From Macondimonas sp045864775 (GTDB taxonomy: Bacteria; Pseudomonadota; Gammaproteobacteria; UBA5335): DNA of 64,000 nucleotides. Every line of letters starts with the position of its first letter. The stretch's first letter is position 1. A program made the position numbers and the translations under genes. The notes beneath the pieces are model-generated. The model was not told the DNA's origin. It saw only the letters and a program-made list of their open reading frames with translations, and ran no database searches. Shown here piece by piece: positions 16,698 through 26,368 of the stretch. The stretch lies in NCBI GenBank assembly GCA_045864775.1, contig BTVR01000001.1, forward strand, positions 620,001 through 684,000, read 5' to 3'.

Positions 16698-18293
16698 TCA
16701 GAACCCGACCGGCGCGTGCTCGCGGGTGGCGTCGAAGCGCACCTTGGGCCATTTCTCCATGGCGAGCTGCAGATTGACGCGCGAGGGTGCGAGATAGACC
16801 AGCGCGCCGCCGTGGTCGATGGCGAGGTTGTCGGAGGCGCGATGGCGAAAGTCCTCGAGCATCCGCGCGTCGTCACAGATGACCCAGCGCGCCGTGGCCA
16901 CGGAAACCCCATCGAAGCGGCACTCCACGCCGTACTCGGCCTTGAGCCGGTGCGCCACCACGTCGAACTGCAGCGGGCCGACCGCGCCCAGGATGAGGTC
17001 GTTGTGGGTCAGCGGGCGGAAGAACTGCGTCGCGCCCTCCTCGCACAATTGCGTCAGCCCCTTCTGCAAGGCCTTGAGGCGCAAGGGATCGCGCAGCACG
17101 GCGCGGCGGAACAGCTCGGGCGCGAAATGCGGGATGCCGGTGAAGGTGAGCACCTCGCCCTCGGTGAAGGTGTCGCCGATGGCGATGGTGCCGTGGTTGT
17201 GCAATCCGAGAATGTCGCCCGGGTAGGCCTCCTCCACCCGCTCGCGTTCGCTGGCCATGAAGGTGAGCGCGTCGGCGATCTTGATGTCGCGCCCCAGGCG
17301 CACGTGGCGCAGCTTCATGCCCTTGCTGAAGCGCCCCGAGCAGACGCGGAAAAAGGCGATGCGGTCGCGGTGCGCCGGGTCCATGTTGGCCTGCACCTTG
17401 AACACGAAGCCGGTGAGCGCGGGCTCGTCGGGCTCGACGGTGCGCTGTTCCGTCGCGCGCGGCCGCGGCGGCGGCGCCCAGGCCACAAAATCGTCCAGCA
17501 GCTCGCGCACGCCGAAGTTGTTGACCGCTGAGCCGAAATACACCGGCGTCTGGCGCCCGGCGAGATAAGCCGCGCGGTCGAACGCGGGGCTGGCGCCGCG
17601 CACCAGCTCGATTTCCTCGCGGTAAGCCGCCGCATCGCTCCCAAAACGCGCGGTGAACGCGGCGCTGTCCAGCCCCGCTATCACCTCGCTCTCGTGAGCC
17701 CGCCCGTCCTTGACCGGCGCGTAGAGGTACACCCGGTCCTGCAGCAGGTGGTAGATGCCGCGCAGCGCCCGGCCCATGCCGAGCGGCCAGGTCACCGGCG
17801 CGCACTGGATGCCGAGCACCTTTTCGACCTCGTCCATGAGCTCCATGGGGTCGCGGCCTTCGCGGTCGAGCTTGTTGATGAAGGTGAAAATCGGCGTGTC
17901 GCGCAGCCGGCACACCTCCATCAGCTTGATGGTGCGCTCCTCGACGCCCTTGGCGCAGTCGATCACCATCAGCGCCGAGTCGACCGCCGTCAGCGTGCGG
18001 TAGGTGTCCTCGGAGAAATCCTCGTGCCCCGGCGTGTCGAGCAGGTTGACGATGCTGTCGCGATAGGGGAACTGCATCACTGAACTGGTGACCGAGATGC
18101 CGCGCTGCTTTTCCAGCTCCATCCAGTCGGAGGTCGCATGGCGGCCGGCCTTGCGGCCCTTGACCGCGCCGGCAAGCTGGATGGCGCCGCCGAAGAGCAA
18201 CAGCTTTTCGGTGAGCGTGGTCTTGCCCGCATCGGGGTGGGAAATGATGGCAAAGGTGCGCCGCCGCGCCGCCGCCTCGGCGATCTGGGACAT
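16698..18293 (-). CDS. prfC: Peptide chain release factor 3
   Basis: A 531-residue translational GTPase that releases RF1/RF2 from the ribosome after termination. G1 is SHPDAGKTTLTEKLL (about residues 18-32), G3 is LLDTPGHEDFSEDTYR, G4 is FINKLDREGRDP, all matching RF3 rather than EF-G. Domains II and III follow (VFKVQANMDPAHRDRIAF). Length is as in E. coli. The gene forms the right flank of the defence island and points back into it. No strong terminator was found between its stop and the rhuM remnant. Confidence 0.95.
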   Translation of the reverse strand: MSQIAEAAARRRTFAIISHPDAGKTTLTEKLLLFGGAIQLAGAVKGRKAGRHATSDWMELEKQRGISVTSSVMQFPYRDSIVNLLDTPGHEDFSEDTYRTLTAVDSALMVIDCAKGVEERTIKLMEVCRLRDTPIFTFINKLDREGRDPMELMDEVEKVLGIQCAPVTWPLGMGRALRGIYHLLQDRVYLYAPVKDGRAHESEVIAGLDSAAFTARFGSDAAAYREEIELVRGASPAFDRAAYLAGRQTPVYFGSAVNNFGVRELLDDFVAWAPPPRPRATEQRTVEPDEPALTGFVFKVQANMDPAHRDRIAFFRVCSGRFSKGMKLRHVRLGRDIKIADALTFMASERERVEEAYPGDILGLHNHGTIAIGDTFTEGEVLTFTGIPHFAPELFRRAVLRDPLRLKALQKGLTQLCEEGATQFFRPLTHNDLILGAVGPLQFDVVAHRLKAEYGVECRFDGVSVATARWVICDDARMLEDFRHRASDNLAIDHGGALVYLAPSRVNLQLAMEKWPKVRFDATREHAPVGF

Positions 18294-18422
18294 GCAGACT
18301 CCGGTCGATCAGGAAAGCGCGGTCCGCTGGTGACCGCGTCAAAGCGATTGATTATAGCGGAAAAGCGGCCTGGCCCGGGAGCATCCAGGCCAGCCGAAGA
18401 GCAGATTCCCCAAAGCGAGCGG

Positions 18423-20027
18423 TCAGTAGCCGGAGCAGATGGGATAGCGGCGGTCGCGGCCGAAGGCGCGGCGCGTGATCTTGACGCCGGGCGGGGCCTG
18501 GCGGCGCTTGTATTCGGCCTGCTTGACCATGCGCCCCACCTGCCGCACGGTCGCCTCGTCGAAGCCGCGCGCGACGATCTCCGACAGCGGCAGGTCCTGC
18601 TCGACGTACAACTCCAGGATGGCGTCGAGCACGTCGTAGGGCGGCAAAGAATCGCTGTCCTTCTGGTCCGCGCGCAACTCGGCCGAGGGCGGCCGATCGA
18701 TCACCCGCTGCGGAATCACCGGCGCCAGCAGGTTGCGGTACTGGCACAAGCGATAGACCAGCATCTTGCTCACGTCCTTCAGCGGCGCGAAGCCGCCCAC
18801 CATGTCGCCGTAGAGCGTGGAATAGCCCACGGCCATCTCGCTCTTGTTGCCCGTGGTGAGCACCATGCGGCCGGTCTTGTTGGAGATGGCCATGAGCAGC
18901 ACGCCTCGGATGCGCGCCTGCAGGTTTTCCTCCGTCACATCCTCCGGCAGATCGCGGAACACCGGCGCCAGCGTCTCCTTGAACGCCGCCTGTGGCGCCT
19001 CGATCGGCAGCACGACCGACTCCACGCCCATGGCCCGGCACTGGGCCTGGGCATCCTCGACGCTGATGTCCGCCGTGTAGCGCGAGGGCATCAGCACCGC
19101 CATCACCCGCTCGGCGCCCAGCGCATCGGCCGCGATGGCCAGGGTGAGCGCCGAGTCGATGCCGCCCGACAGCCCCAGCACCACGCCGCGGAAACGCTGG
19201 CGGTTGACGTAGTCCTGCACCCCCTGCACCAGCGCCTTGTAGACCGAGGCCTCGAGGCCCAGGGGCTCGGCGACGGGCTCGGCCACCTGCGGCTTGCCGG
19301 CCGCATCGAAATCGACGGCGAACAGTCCCTCGCTGAAGGCTGGCGCGCGATGGACGATGCGCCCTTCGGCGTCGCAGACCAGCGATTCGCCGTCGAACAC
19401 CAGTTCGTCCTGCCCGCCGATGAGGTTGACGTAGACGATGGGCAGGCCGGTTTCGGTCGCCCGGTGCGCCAGTTCGAAGCTGCGCTCCACGCCCTTGTTG
19501 ACGTGAAACGGCGAGGCGTTGATGTTGAGCAGCACCTGCGCGCCCGCCGCCGCGGCCTGGGCAGCCGGCTCCGGCCCCCAGATGTCCTCGCAGATGGTCA
19601 CGCCCAGCTTGAGCCCCGCACACTCGAACACGCACGGCGCATCGCCGGCGATGAAGTAGCGCTTTTCGTCGAATACGCTGTAGTTCGGCAGGCGGTGCTT
19701 GCGATAGCGCGCCACCACCGCCCCGTCCCGGATCACGCAGGCCGCGTTGTAAATGCCCTGGGGCGCATATTCCGGATAGCCGAACAGGACCGGCACCGGC
19801 AGCTTATCGCGGGCGAGGCGTTCGAAGGCCTCCTCCACGCGGATGCGCAGCCCGCGTCGCCAGAGCAGATCCTCGGGCGGATAGCCCGTCAACGCGAGCT
19901 CGGGAAACACCACCAGATCCGGCGCGAAGCGGTCATGCGCCTCGCGCGTCGCCTCGATCAGCCGCGCGGTGTTTCCCGCCACGTCCCCCACCCAGAAATC
20001 GAGCTGGGCCATGACGATCCGGACCAT
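18423..20027 (-). CDS. nadE: Glutamine-dependent NAD+ synthetase
   Basis: A 534-residue two-domain enzyme. The N-terminal nitrilase-like glutaminase has its Glu in VFPELALTGYPPEDLL (about residue 45), Lys in RKHRLPNYSVFDEKRYF and Cys in GVTICEDIWGPEP. The C-terminal synthetase has the PP-loop LGLSGGIDSALTLAIAADAL (about residues 285-304). Ammonia from glutamine amidates deamido-NAD+ to NAD+. It is 12 bases upstream of nothing in the same operon other than its own terminator region; sucD begins on the same strand just upstream (13 bases), so nadE is probably read with sucCD. Confidence 0.95.
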   Translation of the reverse strand: MVRIVMAQLDFWVGDVAGNTARLIEATREAHDRFAPDLVVFPELALTGYPPEDLLWRRGLRIRVEEAFERLARDKLPVPVLFGYPEYAPQGIYNAACVIRDGAVVARYRKHRLPNYSVFDEKRYFIAGDAPCVFECAGLKLGVTICEDIWGPEPAAQAAAAGAQVLLNINASPFHVNKGVERSFELAHRATETGLPIVYVNLIGGQDELVFDGESLVCDAEGRIVHRAPAFSEGLFAVDFDAAGKPQVAEPVAEPLGLEASVYKALVQGVQDYVNRQRFRGVVLGLSGGIDSALTLAIAADALGAERVMAVLMPSRYTADISVEDAQAQCRAMGVESVVLPIEAPQAAFKETLAPVFRDLPEDVTEENLQARIRGVLLMAISNKTGRMVLTTGNKSEMAVGYSTLYGDMVGGFAPLKDVSKMLVYRLCQYRNLLAPVIPQRVIDRPPSAELRADQKDSDSLPPYDVLDAILELYVEQDLPLSEIVARGFDEATVRQVGRMVKQAEYKRRQAPPGVKITRRAFGRDRRYPICSGY

Positions 20028-20039
20028 GCGCGCGCCCCG

Positions 20040-20915
20040 TCAGTTCACGCCGAGCAACTGGGCCATGCGGTCGCCGAGTTGGGCCGGAGAACGCACGGTG
20101 GCAACCCCGGCCGCCTCCAGCGCCGCATATTTGCCCTCGGCCGTGCCCTTGCCGCCGGTGATGATGGCGCCGGCGTGGCCCATGCGCTTGCCGGGTGGCG
20201 CCGTGACGCCGGCGATGTAGCCGACCACGGGCTTGCTCACGTGCGCCTGGATGAAGGCCGCCGCGTCCTCTTCCTCGCCGCCGCCGATCTCGCCGACCAT
20301 GATGATGCCCTCGGTCTGCGGATCGTCCTGAAACAATCGCAGGCAGTCGACGAAGTTCATGCCGTGCACCGGATCGCCGCCGATGCCGACGCAGGTGGAT
20401 TGCCCCAACCCGCGCCGCGTGGTCTGGAATACGGCCTCGTAAGTCAGCGTGCCCGAACGCGAGACGATGCCGACCTTGCCTGGCGAGTGGATCATGCCGG
20501 GCATGATGCCGATCTTGCAGGCGCCGGGGGTGATGATGCCGGGGCAGTTGGGGCCGATCAGGCGCGCGCTGCTGCCGCGCAGGGTCGCCTTGACCTTGAT
20601 CATGTCCTGAACCGGGATGTGCTCGGTGATGCACACGATGATCCGGATGCCGGCATCGAAGGCCTCGAGGATCGCGTCGGCCGCATAGGGCGCCGGCACA
20701 TAGATCATGCTCGCCTCGGCGCCGGTCGCGGCCACGGCGTCATGCACGGTGTCGAAGACCGGCAGGTCCAGATGGGTCTGTCCGCCGCGGCCGGGGGTCA
20801 CGCCGCCCACCAGTTGCGTGCCGTAGGCCAGCGCCTGCTCGGAGTGGAAGGTGCCCTGCTTGCCGGTGAAGCCCTGGCAAATCACGCGGGTGTTCTTGTC
20901 GACCAGAATGCTCAT
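20040..20915 (-). CDS. sucD: Succinyl-CoA ligase (ADP/GDP-forming) alpha subunit
   Basis: A 291-residue subunit carrying the phosphohistidine. It starts SILVDKNTRVICQGFTGKQG; the CoA-binding Rossmann region follows; the active-site His lies in KRMGHAGAIITGGKGTA (about residue 246). With SucC it interconverts succinyl-CoA and succinate in the TCA cycle with substrate-level phosphorylation. The ATG at 20915 is chosen because it gives the conserved N-terminus; it lies 10 bases downstream of sucC, forming the usual sucCD operon. Confidence 0.96.
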   Translation of the reverse strand: MSILVDKNTRVICQGFTGKQGTFHSEQALAYGTQLVGGVTPGRGGQTHLDLPVFDTVHDAVAATGAEASMIYVPAPYAADAILEAFDAGIRIIVCITEHIPVQDMIKVKATLRGSSARLIGPNCPGIITPGACKIGIMPGMIHSPGKVGIVSRSGTLTYEAVFQTTRRGLGQSTCVGIGGDPVHGMNFVDCLRLFQDDPQTEGIIMVGEIGGGEEEDAAAFIQAHVSKPVVGYIAGVTAPPGKRMGHAGAIITGGKGTAEGKYAALEAAGVATVRSPAQLGDRMAQLLGVN

Positions 20916-20925
20916 CGTGCGCTCC

Positions 20926-22089
20926 TCAAGCCTTCGCCGCTGCGACGGCCTTGCGGGCCGCGTCGTCCAGATCCTCTGCCGTGATGATGGCGAGGCCACT
21001 TTCGGCCAGCATGGCCTTGCCGCGCTCGACGTTGGTGCCCTCCAGGCGCACCACCACCGGCAGCTTGAGGCCGACCTCCTTCACCGCGGCGATGATGCCC
21101 TCGGCGATGAGGTCGCAGCGCACGATGCCGCCGAAGATGTTGACCAGGATGGCGCGCACCTTGGGATCGGCGGTGATGAGCTTGAAGGCCGCCGTCACGC
21201 GTTCGGCGGTGGTGCCGCCGCCGACGTCGAGGAAGTTGGCCGGCGTGCCGCCGTAAAGCTGGATCACGTCCATCGTCGCCATCGCGAGCCCGGCGCCATT
21301 GACCATGCAGCCGATCTCGCCCTCGAGGCTGACGTAGTTGAGGTGATGTGAAGCCGCCTCGTGCTCACGAGCGTCTTCCTGGCTGGCGTCCTCCCAGTCG
21401 GCGAGGCGCTTCTGCCGAAACAGCGCGTTGTCGTCGAGGTTGATCTTGCCGTCGAGCGCCACCAAGCGGCCCTCGTTGGTGACGATGAGCGGGTTGATCT
21501 CCATCAGGCTCGCATCGCTGGCCACATAGAGTCGGTACAGGCCTTCGGCGATGGCGACGAACTGGGGAATCTCGTCCCCCGAGAGCCCCATCCCGAAAGC
21601 CAGCCGCCGCGCCTGATAGGCCGAGAAGCCCTGCGCCGGCGGGACGGTCACCGTGATGATCTTCTCGGGCGTGGTCGCGGCGACCTCCTCGATGTCCATG
21701 CCGCCTGCGGCCGAGGCCATGAACACGACGCTCTCGCTGGCCCGGTCGGTGAGCAGGCTCACATAGAGTTCGCGCGCGATGCTGCCGGCCTTTTCGACCA
21801 GCACGGTATGCACCGGCAAGCCCTTGGCATCGGTCTGATGGGTCACGATCCGCGCGCCCAGCATGCCCTGCGCGGCGGCGGCCGCCGCCTCCGGGCTGTC
21901 GACGAGTTTGACGCCGCCCGCCTTGCCGCGCCCGCCGGCGTGGACCTGGGCCTTGACGACCCAGCGACCCCCACCCAGGGCCTGGGCCGCAGCACTGGCC
22001 TCCGCGGGGTTCACCGCCGGCCGCCCCTCGGGGACGGGTATGCCGAATTCGGCGAACAACTGCTTGGCCTGGTACTCGTGCAGATTCAT
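20926..22089 (-). CDS. sucC: Succinyl-CoA ligase beta subunit
   Basis: A 387-residue ATP-grasp subunit starting MNLHEYQAKQLFAEFGIPVP, identical in form to other SucC proteins. It shows WVVKAQVHAGGRGKAGGVKL (nucleotide-binding), LMEINPLIV and GCMVNGAGLAMATMD. It pairs with SucD. The gene is divergent from pilS; the 171-base gap at 22090-22260 holds both promoters. In E. coli sucCD sits with sucAB; here it stands alone with nadE. Confidence 0.96.
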   Translation of the reverse strand: MNLHEYQAKQLFAEFGIPVPEGRPAVNPAEASAAAQALGGGRWVVKAQVHAGGRGKAGGVKLVDSPEAAAAAAQGMLGARIVTHQTDAKGLPVHTVLVEKAGSIARELYVSLLTDRASESVVFMASAAGGMDIEEVAATTPEKIITVTVPPAQGFSAYQARRLAFGMGLSGDEIPQFVAIAEGLYRLYVASDASLMEINPLIVTNEGRLVALDGKINLDDNALFRQKRLADWEDASQEDAREHEAASHHLNYVSLEGEIGCMVNGAGLAMATMDVIQLYGGTPANFLDVGGGTTAERVTAAFKLITADPKVRAILVNIFGGIVRCDLIAEGIIAAVKEVGLKLPVVVRLEGTNVERGKAMLAESGLAIITAEDLDDAARKAVAAAKA

Positions 22090-22260
22090 GAGGCCCCTCC
22101 CTTGGGACGATGCGGCGTGTGGGCGGCGTTGTATTGTCCTCCACTTGGTCGGGACCGCCAAGGCCATGAACGGCGTCAATGAACGCGGCTTCAGGCCCGA
22201 TTCTTGCTTTAGGGCGGACGAGATCGCAGGCGTCAAATTCCCGTGCGGAGCAGCCATCCC

Positions 22261-23889
22261 ATGTCGTCGACCGCCATCACCGACTCCGCGCTGGCCACGG
22301 GCGCCTGGCCGCGCTTCCAGCCTTCCGGCGCGGCGGAAGGCCCGGCACGGCGACTGCTGGTGCTGCTCGCGCTGTTCCGCATGAGCTTCGCCGTGCTGCT
22401 GCTGGGCTTGTCGCGGCTGCCGCTGGACACGGGCATGCATCATCTGCAGAGCGCCCCTTTTCCGGCGCTGCTGCTGGCCCAGATCGGCCTGGGCGGCGTC
22501 TGGCTGTTCACCCTGTCTCGCCGGCGCACCCCTCTGGCGGCGCAGTCCTGGCTGCAACTGGGCAGTGACTTGCCGTGGATCTGCGCCCTCATCTGGGTGA
22601 CCGGCGGATTGGGCAGCGGGCTCGGGCTCGTGCTGCTGCTCTCCTGCGTCGGCGCAGGCCTGGTGATGCCGCGCCGCCAGGCACTGACCTACGCCGCATT
22701 GGCGACGCTGCACATTCTCGGCTTTGCCGCCCTGGCGGCCATGAGCGGCGATGGGGTGACCTGGCCCCATGTCGGCCTGCTGGGCGCTGCCGCGTTCGGA
22801 GCGACCTGGGGCGTCAACGTTCTGACGCGGCGCGCCGACGACAACGCGCAGGTCGCCTACCGAGCCAGCCGGGAACTGGACGATCTGGCGCGGCTCAACG
22901 AGGTGATCATCGAACGTCTCCATCACGGCCTGCTGGTGCTCAGTCCGCGCGGCCGGGTGCGTCTCGCCAATGCCCAGGCGCAGGAGCTGCTGGGTCCGGC
23001 CCTCAAGGGATCCTGGCTGAGCGAACTCGCACCGGATCTCGAGGCGCGCTGGAAGGCATGGCGACGGGGCGAGACCGGCGACCGTCCGACCCTGACCTGC
23101 GCCGGCGACCGCGAATGCGCCCTGCACTTCGTGCCGCTCGGCGAGGAAGGCGCCGTCACCCTGATCATCCTGGAAGACCTGGGTGAAGCCAAGGCGCGTA
23201 TGCAAGAGATGAAACTCTCGGCGCTGGGGCGGCTGACGGCGGGCATCGCGCATGAAATCCGCAATCCGCTCTCAGCCATCAGTCACGCCGGGGCCTTGCT
23301 GAGCGAGTCGGATCTCAGTCCGCAGGACCGGCGACTGGCGACGATGGTGTGCCATCACGCCACACGCATCAATGCCATCGTCACCGACATCCTGCAGCTC
23401 TCGCGGCAACGCCCGTCGGCGCCGGAAAGCCTGGACCTCGGCGCCTGGCTGGAGACCTTCCTGGTCCACTATCGCGCCGGGCTCGATGCCCAGACCGAAC
23501 GCATCGACCTGCGCTGTCAGGCGCAGCACGTCCACGTGCGCATCGACCCCGGCCACCTGTCGCAGGTGCTGACCAACCTCCTCGACAACGCGCGCCATCA
23601 CGGGCGGCCGGCGAGCGGGCCTTTGATCGTCACGGTCTCGTGCGAAAGATTTGCCGCCGGCGGCCGAATTCATCTGCAGGTGACGGACAACGGGCCCGGC
23701 ATCCCCGCTGAGGCGGCGGCACGGCTGTTCGAGCCGTTCTTCACCACCAGCCGCAGCGGCACCGGACTGGGTCTTTATCTGTCACGGGAACTGTGCGAGT
23801 TCAACGGCGCGAGCCTGGCCCATCTGCCCACTGAGGCCGGGTGCCACTTCCGGATCTCGCTTCCCCTCGCCGACCGCAAGAAGGATTGA
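22261..23889 (+). CDS. pilS: Sensor histidine kinase PilS
   Basis: A 542-residue membrane kinase. About six transmembrane segments occupy residues 25-190, followed by a PAS-like domain (LNEVIIERLHHGLLVLSPRG), the H-box LTAGIAHEIRNPLSAISHAG (phospho-His about residue 328), and an ATPase domain with NLLDNARHHG, DNGPGIP and GTGLGLYLS. The ATG at 22261 is preferred to the in-frame ATG at 22243. PilS phosphorylates PilR and, by binding PilA in the membrane, lets the cell gauge its pilin stock. The response regulator starts 3 bases after its stop. Confidence 0.88.
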   Translation: MSSTAITDSALATGAWPRFQPSGAAEGPARRLLVLLALFRMSFAVLLLGLSRLPLDTGMHHLQSAPFPALLLAQIGLGGVWLFTLSRRRTPLAAQSWLQLGSDLPWICALIWVTGGLGSGLGLVLLLSCVGAGLVMPRRQALTYAALATLHILGFAALAAMSGDGVTWPHVGLLGAAAFGATWGVNVLTRRADDNAQVAYRASRELDDLARLNEVIIERLHHGLLVLSPRGRVRLANAQAQELLGPALKGSWLSELAPDLEARWKAWRRGETGDRPTLTCAGDRECALHFVPLGEEGAVTLIILEDLGEAKARMQEMKLSALGRLTAGIAHEIRNPLSAISHAGALLSESDLSPQDRRLATMVCHHATRINAIVTDILQLSRQRPSAPESLDLGAWLETFLVHYRAGLDAQTERIDLRCQAQHVHVRIDPGHLSQVLTNLLDNARHHGRPASGPLIVTVSCERFAAGGRIHLQVTDNGPGIPAEAAARLFEPFFTTSRSGTGLGLYLSRELCEFNGASLAHLPTEAGCHFRISLPLADRKKD

Positions 23890-23891
23890 TC

Positions 23892-25262
23892 ATGCAGGAG
23901 CAACACCCGACCGTACTTCTGGTCGACGATGAACCCGACATTCTGACCCTGTTGGAACTCACGCTGGACCGCATGGGGCTCGGCTGTCACAAGGCGGTGA
24001 CGCTCGCGGACGCGCGACTGTTGCTGGCCCGCCACCGCTACGCGCTGTGCCTGACCGACATGCGCCTGCCCGACGGCAACGGCATCGATCTGGTGCGCGA
24101 GATCGCCACGCTCGGCACGCACCTGCCGGTCGCCGTCATCACCGCGCACGGCAACGTGGAGTCGGCTGTCGAGGCGCTCAAGGCCGGCGCCTACGACTTC
24201 GTCTCCAAGCCGGTCGACCTGAGCAGCCTGCGCAGCCTCATCACCGCGGCCGTGAAGGGCAGCACCTCGCCGCGACCCGACCGGCGCACGCGGCACATCC
24301 TGCTCGGCGATTCCGAGCCCATGCGGCGGCTGCGCGGCATGATTTCGAAGGTTTCCAGCAGTCAGGCGCCGATCTACATCAGCGGCGAGTCCGGCACCGG
24401 CAAGGAACTGGTCGCCCGACTCATCCACGCCCAGAGCAATCGCAACGAGGGGCCCTTCGTCCCCGTCAACTGCGGCGCCCTGCCAGCAGAGCTCATGGAA
24501 AGCGAGCTGTTCGGCCACCGGAAGGGCAGCTTCACCGGCGCGGTGAGCGACAATGCCGGCATGTTCCGCACCGCCAGCGGCGGCACGCTGTTTCTGGACG
24601 AGGTCGCCGAACTGCCGCTGCCGATGCAGGTGAAGTTGCTGCGGGCCATCCAGGAACGCGCCGTCCGGCCGGTCGGGGAAAGCCGCGAGGTCGCCGTCGA
24701 CGTGCGTCTGCTCTCGGCCACCCACAAGCCGCTGGAGCAGATGCTGCAGACCGGCGCGTTCCGCCAGGATCTCTATTACCGCATCAACGTCATCGAACTG
24801 CGCGTGCCGCCGCTGCGCGAGCGGCGCGAGGATCTGCCGCAGCTCACCGAACACATCCTGCGCCAGATCGCCGGTGACGTCCCGCCCCGGCTCGACGAGG
24901 GCGCGTGGCGCGCGCTGGCCACCTATGCCTTTCCCGGCAACGTGCGCGAACTGGAAAACATCCTGCAGCGCGCCTACACGCTGTGCGACGGCCGTGTCAT
25001 CACCGCCGAGCACCTGCAACTGAATCCCCCCGCGCATCCGGCATCGACGCATGGGGCCGGCATCGCGGACACCGAATCGCCGTCCCCGCCGCCCACCGGC
25101 GACCCCACGGCCGACCTCGACGGCGCCCTCGAAACCATCGAACGCGACGCCATCCTGAAAGCACTGGAAGCCCATCGCTGGAATCGCACCGCGACGGCCC
25201 GTTCGCTCGGCATCACTTTTCGCGCCCTGCGCTACCGCCTCAAGAAGCTCGGGCTCGAATGA
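23892..25262 (+). CDS. pilR: Sigma-54-dependent response regulator PilR
   Basis: A 456-residue NtrC-family activator: receiver domain (VLLVDDEPDILTLLELTL; Asp in LTDMRLPDGNG, about residue 54), AAA+ domain with GESGTGKELVARLIH (Walker A), the sigma-54 contact loop GSFTGAV, GGTLFLDEVAELPL (Walker B), and a Fis-type helix-turn-helix at the C-terminus (WNRTATARSLGITFRALRYR). The loop is GSFTGA rather than GAFTGA, a variant found in some activators. It should bind upstream of the sigma-54 pilA promoter at about 32397 in this window. Confidence 0.9.
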   Translation: MQEQHPTVLLVDDEPDILTLLELTLDRMGLGCHKAVTLADARLLLARHRYALCLTDMRLPDGNGIDLVREIATLGTHLPVAVITAHGNVESAVEALKAGAYDFVSKPVDLSSLRSLITAAVKGSTSPRPDRRTRHILLGDSEPMRRLRGMISKVSSSQAPIYISGESGTGKELVARLIHAQSNRNEGPFVPVNCGALPAELMESELFGHRKGSFTGAVSDNAGMFRTASGGTLFLDEVAELPLPMQVKLLRAIQERAVRPVGESREVAVDVRLLSATHKPLEQMLQTGAFRQDLYYRINVIELRVPPLRERREDLPQLTEHILRQIAGDVPPRLDEGAWRALATYAFPGNVRELENILQRAYTLCDGRVITAEHLQLNPPAHPASTHGAGIADTESPSPPPTGDPTADLDGALETIERDAILKALEAHRWNRTATARSLGITFRALRYRLKKLGLE

Positions 25263-25272
25263 GACCTGCGCA

Positions 25273-25300
25273 GCGCCGGGGCGAGGGCAAACCCCGGCGC
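25273..25300. terminator. Hairpin between convergent pilR and mgtE-like gene
   Basis: A perfect 9-base-pair stem, GCGCCGGGG paired with CCCCGGCGC, with a 10-base loop in the 58-base gap between two convergent genes. There is no T-run on either side, so it is a structure likely to separate the two transcripts rather than a proven intrinsic terminator. Confidence 0.45.
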
Positions 25301-25320
25301 GCGGGCACGGGCACGATCCC

Positions 25321-26313
25321 TTACAGCACGACGGCGCTCACGATCGCGAAATAGATCAGCAGGCTCAGTACATCCTGGATCACGGTCGCCAGCGGCCCAC
25401 TGCCATAGCCCGGATCGGTGCCCAGACGCTGCAGCAGCCAGGGCAGCAGCAGACCAACCGTCGTGGCCACGCCACCGGCTGCGAACAGGGCCACGGCGAC
25501 CGCCGCAGCCAGGCTGGGATCGCCGAAAGCCAGCCAGACACAGGGAAAGGTGATGACTCCCATGATCAGCCCGATCAGCAGGCCGGTCCGCAGTTCCCCG
25601 CCCACCAGCGAGGTGAGCCGGGCATGGCTCAGCGACAGGCCGCGCACGGCGACCGCCTCGCTCTGCGTCCCGACCGCGTCGGCCAGATACACCAGGCCCG
25701 GCACGAAGAACGAGATCGCCATGTTCGCCGCCAGCGTCTGCTCGAAGCGGGTCATGATGAAGGTTGCGACCATGCTGCCGGCCAGACCGACGAGCAGCCA
25801 GGGCAGGCGGTGGCGCACCCGCCGCAGCGGCGGCGCCTGGAGCGCCTGGCGCGCCTGCTGCGCTTCATGGCCGATGCCTGCCAGACGATGGATGTCCTCC
25901 ACGTGCTCGCGCCTCAGGATGCACAGCAGGGCCCGGGTCGGCACCATGCCCAGCAGCCGCTCCCCCGGGTCGACCACCGGCACCGCCTCGAGACCGTGAC
26001 GCAGCGCGAGCGTCGCCACGTGCTCCTGATCCTCGTCCGGGTGCACGCGCGGGCAATCCGTGATCATCACCTCGCCCACCGGCTGATCATCGCTCGCGGC
26101 GAGCAGCGCGGCGAGGGGAACGGCGCCCAGCAACCGGTCCTCGGCATCGAGCACCCCCACCAGGGCGACGCACTCGTAGTGCCGGCTGCGCAAGCCGCTC
26201 ACGGTTTCGCCCACCGTGTTCTCGGGCCGCGCCCGCGGCACCCCGCCGACCAGATGATGCGCGGCCGTTTCGCTGGCTGGTGCCCTCGCCCGATGCCTTC
26301 CTCGCGTCGACAT
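25321..26313 (-). CDS. MgtE/SLC41-type divalent cation transporter lacking the MgtE N domain
   Basis: A 330-residue protein. Residues ~30-150 contain a CBS-domain pair (two repeats including LLGAVPLAALLAA and LLGMVPTRALLCIL), and residues ~185-330 form about five transmembrane segments of the MgtE pore domain, including SFFVPGLVYLADAVGTQSEA and VRGLSLSHARLT. Classical MgtE proteins carry an extra ~100-residue superhelical N domain that helps gate the pore; it is missing here. Mg2+ is the likely substrate, Co2+ or another divalent ion possible. It is the last gene after the ABC exporter set, 55 bases from the permease. Confidence 0.75.
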   Translation of the reverse strand: MSTRGRHRARAPASETAAHHLVGGVPRARPENTVGETVSGLRSRHYECVALVGVLDAEDRLLGAVPLAALLAASDDQPVGEVMITDCPRVHPDEDQEHVATLALRHGLEAVPVVDPGERLLGMVPTRALLCILRREHVEDIHRLAGIGHEAQQARQALQAPPLRRVRHRLPWLLVGLAGSMVATFIMTRFEQTLAANMAISFFVPGLVYLADAVGTQSEAVAVRGLSLSHARLTSLVGGELRTGLLIGLIMGVITFPCVWLAFGDPSLAAAVAVALFAAGGVATTVGLLLPWLLQRLGTDPGYGSGPLATVIQDVLSLLIYFAIVSAVVL

Positions 26314-26368
26314 GACACCTCCCTATCGATGCACCGCCGCTGCGGATGAAGCCTGTGGCGCCCGGCCG

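Noticed and set aside
18138..20984. A very long open frame on the plus strand opposite nadE and sucD.
   Set aside because: It mirrors two well-conserved genes; its translation is the usual Arg/His/Ala-rich antisense product and it has no ribosome binding site.
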